Of a stretch of 64,000 nt of DNA, positions 34,927-43,264 are shown one piece after another. A model generated the notes under the pieces. The model saw only the letters and a program-made list of their open reading frames with translations. It searched no databases and was not told the DNA's origin. This DNA comes from Caballeronia hypogeia. GTDB taxonomy: Bacteria > Pseudomonadota > Gammaproteobacteria > Burkholderiales > Burkholderiaceae. Location: assembly GCF_001544875.2 (NCBI RefSeq), contig NZ_FCOA02000009.1, forward strand, positions 167,646 to 231,645, in the 5' to 3' direction. Within the stretch, counting starts at the first letter, position 1. Each line of letters begins with the position of its first letter. The position numbers and the translations under genes were made by a program.

Positions 34927-36798
34927 ATGGCGCGCTCTTTCCTCGTTCGTCTGGCGTGCGTGCTCGCCTGCGTGTACGCGTGGTCGTGCGCGTCTGCCGC
35001 GCCGGCCGACGATCCCTCGACCATCGTCAGCGACGAGCACGCGTTCGTCGTCGCCGCGGACGGCTCGCTGACCGAGGAGGACGCGACCGTGCTGCGTGCG
35101 AACACCTCGGCGGGCGTCGATGAAATCGCCCAGCGCTACGTCTGGTACGACAAGAGCGTGTCGAAGGTGGAGATCGTCGAGGCGTATTCCGTCGATGCGA
35201 ACGGCGCGCGCCACGACGTCTCGCCCGACCAGATGCGCGACATTCAGGAGCCGCGCTCGGCGGGCGCGCCGACCTTCCAGGACGCGAAGCTGCGCGCGGT
35301 GATCTTTCCGGCGGTGGGCATCGGTTCGACCGTGCATCTGCGCTTTCGCAAGAGCCAGGCGGCGGCGGTGATTCCCGGACAGTTCAACTACTTCGTCGAG
35401 CCGGGCCAGCGTCCGGTCCTGCAACAGCGGCTCGTATTCGATCTGCCCGCCGACAAGCCCCTCTATGCCGATGCGCGCGGCTACGTCGCCGAGCCGCCCG
35501 TCACGCAGAACGGGCGCACGCGCTACGCGTTCGAATACCGGCGCGCGCATTTCGCGCGGATCGAGCATGGCTCGGTCGGCTACGCGCAATACGGCGACCG
35601 GCTGATGGTCACGACCTTTCCCGATTACGCGAGCTTCGCGAAAAGCTATCGCGACGCCGCCGCCGATCCGGGCGCGAGCGATCCCGCCATCCGCGCGCTC
35701 GCGCAATCGCTCACGCAAAACGACACTGACGATCGCGCGAAGGCGCAGACGCTCTACGACTGGGTGCGCCGCCACGTTCGCTATGTCGCGATGTTCATCG
35801 GCCAGAGTCCGGCCGTGCCGCATCGCGTGACGGAGGTGCTCGCGAACCGCTACGGCGACTGCAAGGATCATGTCGCGCTGTACGGCGCGCTGCTCGATGC
35901 CGCGGGTATTCGCAACGAGCCCGCGCTGATCGGTCTGGGCTCGGTGTACGCGCTGCCATCCGTGCCGGGTTACGGATCGGGCGCGATCAATCACATCATT
36001 ACGTGGCTGCCGGACCTGAACGTGTATGCGGACAGCACGGCGGCGAGCGTCGAATTCGGCTTTCTGCCGCTTGCGGACATGGATCGGCCCGCGCTGCTCG
36101 TGAACACCGGCGCGCTCGCCCGCACCCCGCCGACGCAGTCGCTCACGCGCGCGGCACGCCTGCAGATCGACGTCGGGCCGCAAGGCGAGGCGAACTTCGC
36201 TTACTGGGTCGAGGACGCGGGATGGAGCGCGGAGATCGAACGCATGATGTTGCGCACCGCGACCGCGCAGCGGCGCGACCAGATTGCCGCGGACCGGCTG
36301 CGCTTCACGAACCTGCGCGGCGCGGCGGCGCTCACGACCAGCGATGTCGATGCGACCAGCGGCCCGTTCGCGACCACCTTGCGCGGCACGCTCGACGACA
36401 TCGTCTGGCCGACCGGCACGACCGCCTTGCAGGCGCTTTCGAGTCTGTCGGGCGGCATCGCCACGCAGACGCGCAACTGGCTCGCCGAGCGCACGCGCAC
36501 GCAGCCGTATCTGTGCATCGGCGGGAGTTTCGACGAGGTCTCGCAGATCACCTTGCCCCGGCAGATGCGCGTGACCGAAATGCCCGACGATCTCGAACTG
36601 ACGAGCGACTTTTTTCGTTATCGTTCGCGCTATCTGCTCGATCCGGCGACCAACGTGATCCAGATCACGCGCACGCTGGATGCGCGCTTCGGCCGACAGG
36701 TGTGCTCGCCCGGCGATTACCAGGCGGCGCTGCCCGCGCTCAGGAAGATCGAGCGCGATACGCAGGCGCAGATCATCGTCAAGGCGGCCGGCGGCTGA
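34927..36798 (+). CDS. Exported DUF3857 / transglutaminase-like protein
   Basis: 623-aa secreted or periplasmic protein. Signal peptide to about residue 26 (VLACVYAWSCASA|AP). A DUF3857 domain (about 50-270) has SVDANGARHDVSPDQMRDIQ and GSTVHLRFRKSQ. A transglutaminase-like domain (about 275-400) has its triad visible: Cys in NRYGDCKDHVAL, His in INHIITWL, Asp in VYADSTAA. The remaining 220 residues have no recognised domain. The family is common in Gram-negative envelopes; acyl-transfer or proteolytic activity is expected but unproven. It is convergent with the caspase-fusion gene, 3 bp apart. Confidence 0.88.
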   Translation: MARSFLVRLACVLACVYAWSCASAAPADDPSTIVSDEHAFVVAADGSLTEEDATVLRANTSAGVDEIAQRYVWYDKSVSKVEIVEAYSVDANGARHDVSPDQMRDIQEPRSAGAPTFQDAKLRAVIFPAVGIGSTVHLRFRKSQAAAVIPGQFNYFVEPGQRPVLQQRLVFDLPADKPLYADARGYVAEPPVTQNGRTRYAFEYRRAHFARIEHGSVGYAQYGDRLMVTTFPDYASFAKSYRDAAADPGASDPAIRALAQSLTQNDTDDRAKAQTLYDWVRRHVRYVAMFIGQSPAVPHRVTEVLANRYGDCKDHVALYGALLDAAGIRNEPALIGLGSVYALPSVPGYGSGAINHIITWLPDLNVYADSTAASVEFGFLPLADMDRPALLVNTGALARTPPTQSLTRAARLQIDVGPQGEANFAYWVEDAGWSAEIERMMLRTATAQRRDQIAADRLRFTNLRGAAALTTSDVDATSGPFATTLRGTLDDIVWPTGTTALQALSSLSGGIATQTRNWLAERTRTQPYLCIGGSFDEVSQITLPRQMRVTEMPDDLELTSDFFRYRSRYLLDPATNVIQITRTLDARFGRQVCSPGDYQAALPALRKIERDTQAQIIVKAAGG

Positions 36799-36801
36799 GG
36801 C

Positions 36802-38724
36802 TCACTCCATGTCGCGCACGACGCGAAAGCCGTTCTGCGATTGCCGCACGCTCGCGCTGTATTTGAAGCGCGTCGCCGACTGCATGTAGGCCGCGCCTTC
36901 GCGCCACGAGCCGCCGCGAATCACGCGCACGGAGCACGACGGATCGTCCCACGCGCGGCCATCGGCGGGTGCGCTCTTGTACGAGCTATGCCAGCAGTCG
37001 GCGACCCACTCCCAGACGCTGCCGTTCACGTCGTAGAGGCCGTAGGGGTTCGCCGCGAACGAGCCGACCGGCGTGGGCGCGTCGGGCTTGTACGGATCGC
37101 CGCAATCCTTGCAGTCGGCGGTCCCTTTCTTCATCTGATCGCCCCACCAGTAAGTCGATTGCGTTCCGCCGCGCGCGGCGTATTCCCATTCGGCCTCCGT
37201 CGGCAGGCGATACGACTTGCCGGCCACTTTGCTCAGCCATTTGACGTAGACATTGGCGTCGTCCCAGCTCACGTTGCGCATCGGCGAATTGGCGGGCGGC
37301 GGCGTGCTCGACTCGGCGTCAGGCGCGATGCGCGTGCATGCGCCCGCATCGGTGCAGGCGTTCCATTGCTCGACCGTCACCTCGTACTTGCCGATCGCGA
37401 ACGGATGCGCAATCGATACGCGATGCGGCGGCTTCTCGGCGGGATCGTCGTTGTTGCTGCCCATCGTGAAGCTGCCTGGCGAGAGTGGAATGAGCACGGG
37501 GCAGGACGGGCAGTCCTTGATTTCGCCGCTTGCGGCCTTGCTTGCCGCCTTCACGGCGGCGGGCGCGGCGGCTGTCGTTGCCGGCGGCGGCTTCGGCGCG
37601 GGAGCAGGCGCCGCGGCGGTCGATGCCGGCGCGGGCTTGGGCGCGGGCGCGGCGGGCGTGGCCGTCACCGCCGGCGGCGCGGGCGCGGTCGACGAAGCCG
37701 CCGGTTTCGCGTTTCCCGCCGCGCGCAGCCGTTCGATGCGCGCCTTCGCGAGCGCCGCGAACCGGCCATTCGGATAGGCCTTCAGATAAGCCTCGTAATC
37801 GCTCGGATACGTGCTGTCCTTGATCGATTCCCAGAACGTCAGTTCGTACTGCTCGTTGCTGTCCTTCGGCAGAATGCCGCGCGTGCGGATGGCGTTGGCG
37901 GATTGCTCCGCATCGATGGCGTTCTCGGACGCCATGCGCATGTCGCTCGATGCATCGGCGATGGCGAAGCGCGCATCGAATGTCGATGCGATCCAGGGCC
38001 GCTGCGCACCGCGCGATGCATGGATCACATCGGTGGCGGCGGATTCGAAGGTCGCGGTCGTCACGGTGGATTGCCGGCCGAGCGCGCGCAACAACGAAGC
38101 GGTGAAGCGGCCGTTGCGCGCGCCCTCCGCGGCGGCATCGCCCGGCGCGGCGCCATAGGCCACGAGCGTGCGCGGCGGCAGCGTCCAGGTTTGCGCAGGC
38201 ACTGGCTCGAACGGAGCGGTGAGGCACATGTCGAGCACGACGATATTCGGTGCGCCCGGCCGCGCCCGCGCCATGCGCTCGACGATCTCGCGCGCGGTGA
38301 GCGCTCCGCGCACGAGCGTCGCGGGTTCGCGCTCGCGTGCGCCGAGTGGTACGAGCAGCGCATCGCCGCCGGCCTGCACGCCGTGGCCGGCGAAGTAGAC
38401 GAGCGCGGTGTCGCGCGCTCCGAGGCGTGCGGCGAAGGCATCGAGTGCTTCATGCATCGCGTGGTCATCGAGATCGGTACGGCGGGTGACGTCGAACCCA
38501 AGCGAGGCGAGCGCGGCGCTCATGTCGCTTGCATCGAGGACGGCGCTCGCGAGCGGACGATCGGCATAGTCAGCATTGCCGATGACGAGCGCCATGCGAT
38601 GCGGCGCCTCTTTGACTGTCGCATGAATGGAAGAGGGCGGCGGCGCAACCGGAGCCGCGCTCGCTGGCGCGAGCGCACCGCCGATCACCCCGAACATGCC
38701 TGCGATTAGAAGAGTTCGCCACAT
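36802..38724 (-). CDS. Caspase-like / SUMF1 (formylglycine-enzyme-like) fusion protein
   Basis: 640 aa. Signal peptide (WRTLLIAGMFGVIGGALAPASA). A peptidase C14 caspase-like domain (about 40-260) has LVIGNADYADRPL, the catalytic His in ALVYFAGHGVQ, and the Cys in VVLDMCLTAPF. A repeat-like spacer carries QYELTFWESIKDSTYPSDYEAYLKAYPNG (in part). A long Pro/Ala-rich linker (about 360-410) precedes a SUMF1/FGE-sulfatase-type domain: SPGSFTMGSNNDDPAEKPPHRV, YRLPTEAEWEYAARGG, GLYDVNGSVWEWVADCW and RVIRGGSW...NGFRVVRD. Caspase His and Cys are both present, so it may be an active Arg/Lys-specific protease; whether the SUMF1 part is catalytic is not clear. Export of a caspase-like enzyme is notable. 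Confidence 0.85.
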   Translation of the reverse strand: MWRTLLIAGMFGVIGGALAPASAAPVAPPPSSIHATVKEAPHRMALVIGNADYADRPLASAVLDASDMSAALASLGFDVTRRTDLDDHAMHEALDAFAARLGARDTALVYFAGHGVQAGGDALLVPLGAREREPATLVRGALTAREIVERMARARPGAPNIVVLDMCLTAPFEPVPAQTWTLPPRTLVAYGAAPGDAAAEGARNGRFTASLLRALGRQSTVTTATFESAATDVIHASRGAQRPWIASTFDARFAIADASSDMRMASENAIDAEQSANAIRTRGILPKDSNEQYELTFWESIKDSTYPSDYEAYLKAYPNGRFAALAKARIERLRAAGNAKPAASSTAPAPPAVTATPAAPAPKPAPASTAAAPAPAPKPPPATTAAAPAAVKAASKAASGEIKDCPSCPVLIPLSPGSFTMGSNNDDPAEKPPHRVSIAHPFAIGKYEVTVEQWNACTDAGACTRIAPDAESSTPPPANSPMRNVSWDDANVYVKWLSKVAGKSYRLPTEAEWEYAARGGTQSTYWWGDQMKKGTADCKDCGDPYKPDAPTPVGSFAANPYGLYDVNGSVWEWVADCWHSSYKSAPADGRAWDDPSCSVRVIRGGSWREGAAYMQSATRFKYSASVRQSQNGFRVVRDME

Positions 38725-39053
38725 ATTCACACCCTGTCCGTTCGGCTTTGAGTGGGCGGCATGGCGAAGCGATCGCGCCTCCATGCCGAGGCTGCACGGG
38801 CGAGGTCCGCGCCCTTGATATCCAGCATCAACAACGATAGCACGCGCTCCGCGCGCCGCTTAATCCCCATCAAGAAGGGGTGCTTCCCGGGGGAATGGAG
38901 CCCCCGCCTCGGTACGTATCTTTTTTAAACGTAACGTCCTAATCTAAAAAGCGAAGGCGCTGCATGACGCTTCGAGCACGGGCGTTCGCCCGTGGCGCAA
39001 GCGTTTTTCCTGGCCCGTCCGCGAGGCCTTTCAACGAGAGAGGCGTGCATAAC
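38725..39053. promoter_or_regulatory. Divergent intergenic region
   Basis: 330 bp between the caspase-fusion gene (minus) and the first DUF4399 gene (plus). It contains an AT-rich patch (38919-38952, with TTTTTTAAACG) and short G/C-rich repeats (CCCC...GGGG near 38866-38881), but no promoter or operator I would name. Confidence 0.3.
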
Positions 39054-39491
39054 ATGCTGAGAAGAACCGTGCTTGGCGCGCTGGCGGCCATCGCCGCGCT
39101 AGCGGCCGATTCGTCGTTTCCCGCCGCGCGTGCGCGTACGCCCGCGCCGCCCAACGCCGAGGCGTACATCATCTGGCCACCCGACGGCGCCGTCATCTCC
39201 GGCGGCAAGCTCTGGGTACGCATGGGCCTGCGCAACATGGGCGTGTGTCCGAAGGGCATCGATCTGCCGAACGTGGGGCATCACCATCTGCTGATCGATG
39301 TCGATCTGCCGCCGCTCGATCAGGAAATTCCGTCCGACCGCAATCATCTGCACTACGGCGCGGGAGAGACCGATGCGCGCATCGAGCTGCCGCCCGGGAA
39401 ACACACGCTGCAATTGCTGATGGGCGACCTGAACCACGTTCCGCACGATCCGCCGGTGTATTCGAAGAAGATCACTATCACCGTGAAATGA
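39054..39491 (+). CDS. Exported DUF4399 protein, copy 1
   Basis: 145 aa: an N-terminal signal region (MLRRTVLGALAAIAALAADSS) and one DUF4399 domain: AYIIWPPDGAVISGGKLWVRMGL, VGHHHLLIDVDLPP, SDRNHLHYGAGETD, ELPPGKHTLQLLMGD and DPPVYSKKITITVK. The clustered His residues (GHHHLLIDVD and NHLHYG) suggest metal binding; the family has no proven role. ATG 39054 is preceded by GAGAGG; the 30 open codons before it are not signal-like. A paralogue follows 27 bp downstream, and the two share long identical blocks, so they arose by tandem duplication. Confidence 0.85.
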   Translation: MLRRTVLGALAAIAALAADSSFPAARARTPAPPNAEAYIIWPPDGAVISGGKLWVRMGLRNMGVCPKGIDLPNVGHHHLLIDVDLPPLDQEIPSDRNHLHYGAGETDARIELPPGKHTLQLLMGDLNHVPHDPPVYSKKITITVK

Positions 39492-39518
39492 GCCGGGCAC
39501 TTGCCGAGGGCAAAAGAC

Positions 39519-39977
39519 ATGACCAAACGAACCGCTCACGCGCTCGCGCGCTCGCGCACGATCCTCGTCGCCGCGGCGCTGGCGAGCGCGCTCGCCGCGC
39601 CCTGCGCGCTGGCCGGGACGACGCCAGCGCCCGCCAACGCCTATGCGTATATCGGCTATCCGAACGATGGCCAGACCTTGCCCGCGGGCAAGCCGTTCAA
39701 GGTCTGGTTCGGGCTGCGCTATATGGGCGTCGCGCCGCGTGGCGTGAAGTTTCCGAATACGGGACATCATCATCTGCTGATCGATGTGGACTTGCCGCCG
39801 ATGGATCAGGAGATTCCATCGGATCGCAATCATCTGCATTACGGCGCGGGCGAAACCGAAACCATGATCGAGCTGCCGCCGGGCAAACACACGCTGCAGC
39901 TCTTGATGGGCGACGACAAGCACATACCGCATAACCCGCCGGTCTATTCCAGAAAGATCACGATCTACGTGAAGTAA
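39519..39977 (+). CDS. Exported DUF4399 protein, copy 2
   Basis: 152 aa, tandem paralogue of the preceding gene. The signal peptide is ILVAAALASALAAPCALA|GT. The DUF4399 core repeats the first copy almost residue for residue: GHHHLLIDVDLPPMDQEIPSD, NHLHYGAGETETMIELPPGKH and LLMGDDKHIPHNPPVYSRK. ATG 39519 has GAGGG 8 nt upstream. Both copies lie just before the double-glycine peptide genes, 350 bp away, but have their own signal peptides, so they use the general secretion route and need not belong to the exporter system. Confidence 0.86.
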   Translation: MTKRTAHALARSRTILVAAALASALAAPCALAGTTPAPANAYAYIGYPNDGQTLPAGKPFKVWFGLRYMGVAPRGVKFPNTGHHHLLIDVDLPPMDQEIPSDRNHLHYGAGETETMIELPPGKHTLQLLMGDDKHIPHNPPVYSRKITIYVK

Positions 39978-40237
39978 ATCCGGGCGCCGCGCGAGCAGAA
40001 CCTGAGCGGCGCATTTCCCCTTTTGACCTCAAGTCCGCGACCTGTCGCGCGGATGGAAACGCACGCCTGTTTGCCTTGACGAACGATGTCGTCTCGAAAC
40101 CAACAGCCTCTGTGTGAAGTGTCGGAGAACCAGCGTCAGGCGTGATCGGAACAAGCAGGGAGCAACATGATGACGACGGAGACGGAAGCCTTATGCAGCA
40201 TGGGACAGCGAGAAAAATGCGCAATGCGTTCAGCGAT

Positions 40238-40252
40238 TGGCACAGGCCATGC
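40238..40252 (+). promoter_or_regulatory. Sigma-54 promoter of the double-glycine peptide genes
   Basis: TGGCAC-AGGCC-ATGC, followed by A: a perfect -24 element (40238-40243), 5-nt spacer and a near-perfect -12 element (40249-40252). Expected start of transcription is about 40264, some 64 bp before the first peptide gene. The 350-bp gap upstream also has ACCAACAG at 40099-40106, a motif that recurs near the two other sigma-54 promoters of this cluster. Confidence 0.8.
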
Positions 40253-40327
40253 ATATAACTGGCCCGAGCAGACAAGTTGCTCGAAACCACCACCGAACGC
40301 GCGATGCGCATCTCAAGGAGAACCGAA

Positions 40328-40615
40328 ATGAAAACGCTGACCATCAAAGACCTGCCTGTTACCGAACAACTCGACAGCCGCGCGATGTCCGCGGTGCGCG
40401 GCGGCTACAGCATCTATTTCCCGAGCTACCAGTCGTCCTTCGATTTCAGCGCGACGGTGCAGCAGCTCGCGAACCAGTCGCAAAACACCAACGTCGTGAA
40501 CGGCAACAACGTCGCGTTCGCGCACGACATCACCGCGAACACGCATCCGGTTCAGGACGCGAAGAACATCAGCAACATCAACTTCGGCAGCGCGCCGGTG
40601 CGCGAGCTGACCTGA
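40328..40615 (+). CDS. Double-glycine-leader secreted peptide, copy 1
   Basis: 95 aa. Residues 1-26 form a leader (MKTLTIKDLP...AMSAVRGG) with Leu15, Met20 and Val23 at positions -12, -7 and -4 and Gly-Gly at -2/-1: the canonical substrate of C39-peptidase exporters. The predicted mature part (from Tyr27) is 69 residues, Asn/Gln/Ser-rich, without cysteine: SSFDFSATVQQLANQSQNT, then NGNNVAFAHDIT and DAKNISNIN. Absence of Cys argues against lanthipeptide or disulphide-bacteriocin types. AAGGAG lies 8 nt upstream. It is the first gene behind the sigma-54 promoter, with two paralogues following. Function unknown. Confidence 0.85.
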   Translation: MKTLTIKDLPVTEQLDSRAMSAVRGGYSIYFPSYQSSFDFSATVQQLANQSQNTNVVNGNNVAFAHDITANTHPVQDAKNISNINFGSAPVRELT

Positions 40616-40669
40616 TTCATCCAGACACCATCACATTCACTACGTCACGAACGCCAGGAGCCCACCATC

Positions 40670-40969
40670 ATGTCAACTCTTACCATCCGCGATCTCGCCC
40701 ACAGCGCAGAAATGGGCCGCAACGAAATGTCCGCTGTGCGCGGCGGCAATAGCGTCTTTTTCCCGAGCTATCCGAGCTTTCAGTCGTCGTTCGATTTGAG
40801 CGCGACGGTGCAGCAGCTCGCCACGCAATCGCAGAACACCAAGGTCGTGAACGGCAACAACGTCGCTTTCGCGCAGGGCATCACCGCCGACACCGACCCG
40901 CATCAGGACGCCAAGAACACCAGCAACATCAACGTATTCCCGAGCAGCGGCCTCGTGCGCGCACTCTGA
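40670..40969 (+). CDS. Double-glycine-leader secreted peptide, copy 2
   Basis: 99 aa, paralogue of the previous gene. The leader is again exactly 26 residues (MSTLTIRDLAHSAEMG...MSAVRGG), with Met15, Met20 and Val23 at -12, -7 and -4. The mature 73 residues repeat the same blocks: SSFDLSATVQQLATQSQNT, VVNGNNVAFAQGIT and DAKNTSNIN. CAGGAG precedes the ATG. It lies 54 bp after copy 1 and 24 bp before copy 3; all three share one promoter. Confidence 0.85.
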   Translation: MSTLTIRDLAHSAEMGRNEMSAVRGGNSVFFPSYPSFQSSFDLSATVQQLATQSQNTKVVNGNNVAFAQGITADTDPHQDAKNTSNINVFPSSGLVRAL

Positions 40970-40993
40970 ACGAAACCATTCAGGGAGACCAGC

Positions 40994-41281
40994 ATGTCGA
41001 CTCTCGTCATCCGCGATCTCGCCCATGCCGCAGAAATGGGCCGCAGCGAAATGTCCGCCGTGCGCGGCGGCTACAACTTCTACTTCCCGAGCACGAAGTC
41101 CACGTTCGATGTGAGCGCGTCGGTGCAGCAGCTCGCCGACCAGAAGCAGAACACCGGCGTGTTCAACGGCAATAACGTCGCGTTCGCGCATGGCATCGAC
41201 GCGTTCACCGACCCGCATCAGGACGCGAAGAACAAGAGCAACATCAACATCGATCCGGGCTACTCGCCGCGCGAGATGTGA
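40994..41281 (+). CDS. Double-glycine-leader secreted peptide, copy 3
   Basis: 95 aa, third tandem paralogue. Its 26-residue leader (MSTLVIRDLAHAAEMG...MSAVRGG) is nearly identical to that of copy 2. The mature part, YNFYFPSTKSTFDVSASVQQ then LADQKQNT, NGNNVAFAHGI and DAKNKSNIN, is the most diverged of the three. GGGAG stands 8 nt before the ATG. About 280 bp without a gene follow before the outer-membrane factor of the exporter; I see no terminator or clear promoter there. Confidence 0.85.
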   Translation: MSTLVIRDLAHAAEMGRSEMSAVRGGYNFYFPSTKSTFDVSASVQQLADQKQNTGVFNGNNVAFAHGIDAFTDPHQDAKNKSNINIDPGYSPREM

Positions 41282-41561
41282 AGTCGCGGTCGCAGGGAAT
41301 GAATCGAGTGTTCATGCAGTAAGAGCGGGGTGCGGGGAACTCCGCTGCAATACCGCCCGATGCCTGGGCGTCACGGTCCGGACGCGCGACGCGCCACAGA
41401 GCACGCGCGCGCCACGTGACCAAGCCGTGATTCAACCCGTGACTTAACCCGTATGGAGTCGCGGCCCGCCGTGTGATTTACTGAATGTATCCGGCGGCGG
41501 GCGTCGCGCTTTTCACCTCTGAAACCTCAACCGTCGGTGCGCGTTCACCGGGAGCGAGATC

Positions 41562-43010
41562 GTGCGAGCCTTATTGCCATCGTTGCGCGTGTTCGTCGGA
41601 CGCCAGTGGATCGCGCTGCCGGGCCTGCTCGCCGCATCGCTGCTGGCGGGCTGCCTCGACCTGAAGGTGCCGGCGTACCAGCGTCCCGACACGCCCGAGA
41701 AGACCGCCTTCACGAAGATCGACGCGCCGAAGGTCGCCGCCTCCGACACCATTCAGCCGGACTGGTGGAAGCAGTTCAATGACCCGTATCTGGATGCGCT
41801 CGTGCAGCGGGCCATCAACGGCAACTTCGACATCAAGGTGCTCGCCGCGCGCATTCAGGTGGCCGGCGCGCAGATCGGCGAGGCGCGTGCGGGCGCGCTG
41901 CCCTCGATGGACCTGGGCGCGGGCGCGAGCTTCGAAAAGACCACAGGCCAGCCGTTCTCGAAGCAGTACAACGTGGCGACGCAGGTCAACTGGGACATCG
42001 ACATCTGGGGCGCGGTCGAGAAGGGCGTGCAGGCGCAGAAGGCCGAATTCCGCGCGACCGAGGCAGACTGGCGCGCGGGCTATCTCGAGCTCGTCGCGAG
42101 TGTATCGACCACCTACTTCCAGATTCTTCAGTTCGACGACCAGATCGAGCAGCAGAAGCAGACCATCACGACGAACCAGCAGATCCTGACGATCTTCGAA
42201 GGCATGCAGAAGAACGGTCTCGTGCCCAAGACGCAGGTGCTCACGCAGCGCGCCGAGCTCAATCGCCTGACCCGCGATCTGCTGGAACTGCGTCGCTCGC
42301 GCGACCTGGCCGACAACGCGCTCGCCACGTTGATTGGCGTGCCTGCCGGCGAGTTCAAGGTGCCCGACGGCAAGCTGCAAAAACGCGTGCAGATTCCGCC
42401 GGTGCCGAGCGGCCTGCCTTCGCAACTGCTGGCGCGGCGTCCCGATCTGATCGCGGCGGAGTACCGCGTGCTGGAAGCGTATGACCTCGTCGGTCAGGCG
42501 AAGCTCGCGCAACTTCCGACCATCAGCCTGACCGGACGCGGCGGCTCCGCGAGCTTTCAGCTCACGGACCTGCTCAAGTCCTTCACGTTCAGCTTCCTGC
42601 CCAGCATTAACATCCCGATTCTGGATCCTTCCGTGCGCGCACACGTGAAGACCACCGAAGCGCAGACCACGGTGGCGGAACAGCAATATCGCAGCACCGT
42701 GATGGGCGCCTTCGAGGAAGTGGAGAACGCGCTCGTCAATCTCGATTCGCACATGAAACAGCGCGTCGAACTGCAACAGGAAGTGGATCAGTTGACCGTG
42801 GTGGCCGCGCAGATCGACGCGCAACTGAAAGAGGGCGTGATCTCGCAACTCGAAGTGTTCGAGACGGAGCGCACGCTGCTCGCCGCGCAACTCGCGCTGC
42901 TCGCCAATCATCAGCAGATTTTGTCCGATACGGTGACGCTCTATAAGGCGCTCGGCGGCGGCTGGCCGACCATCGACGTGCAGAGCGCCAGCAAGGACGG
43001 GTTGAAGTGA
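41562..43010 (+). CDS. NodT/TolC-type outer-membrane factor (lipoprotein)
   Basis: 482-aa trimeric channel component of the exporter. GTG start at 41562 with GGGAG upstream. A signal sequence ends in the lipobox LLAGC (Cys about residue 28), so it is lipid-anchored. Two OEP repeats follow: PDWWKQFNDPYLDALVQRA, then long coiled helices, and LPSQLLARRPDLIAAEYR in the middle, typical of the NodT family. NodT proteins usually serve RND pumps, but no RND genes are near; the next genes are an FHA protein, an HlyD adaptor and an ABC exporter, so this is most likely the outer-membrane exit for the peptide exporter. Confidence 0.9.
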   Translation: MRALLPSLRVFVGRQWIALPGLLAASLLAGCLDLKVPAYQRPDTPEKTAFTKIDAPKVAASDTIQPDWWKQFNDPYLDALVQRAINGNFDIKVLAARIQVAGAQIGEARAGALPSMDLGAGASFEKTTGQPFSKQYNVATQVNWDIDIWGAVEKGVQAQKAEFRATEADWRAGYLELVASVSTTYFQILQFDDQIEQQKQTITTNQQILTIFEGMQKNGLVPKTQVLTQRAELNRLTRDLLELRRSRDLADNALATLIGVPAGEFKVPDGKLQKRVQIPPVPSGLPSQLLARRPDLIAAEYRVLEAYDLVGQAKLAQLPTISLTGRGGSASFQLTDLLKSFTFSFLPSINIPILDPSVRAHVKTTEAQTTVAEQQYRSTVMGAFEEVENALVNLDSHMKQRVELQQEVDQLTVVAAQIDAQLKEGVISQLEVFETERTLLAAQLALLANHQQILSDTVTLYKALGGGWPTIDVQSASKDGLK

Positions 43011-43264
43011 AGCGATCTACGAATTGCACGGCGATCGTTACGACAGCGCACGCAAGGAATGCCGACGATCATTTCTCAACCGCCGATTCATGGCGTTTTG
43101 CACCAGTGCCGCGTGATTGACTACGACGATGCGTGACTTAAACTTTCAACAGCCGCCGTTTGCAAACGACATCCATGACGGCGCGGTCCAACCTGTCCAT
43201 GCGCCCGGGCTTGCCGGGCATTCCTCTGGCGCGTCGGCGGCAGCGGCTGGACATACCTCGTGAC

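Noticed and set aside
38856..38900. CCCC...GGGG repeats between the caspase-fusion and DUF4399 genes as a terminator
   Set aside because: No T-tract on either strand and no gene ending there.
40328..41281. Tandem peptide genes as lanthipeptide or disulphide-bacteriocin precursors
   Set aside because: No cysteine in any mature part and no lanthionine-synthetase or cyclodehydratase gene in the cluster.
43227..43241. TGGCGC-N5-CGGC as a sigma-54 promoter before the FHA gene
   Set aside because: Spacing fits, but both elements are poor and the DNA is uniformly GC-rich, so chance is likely.
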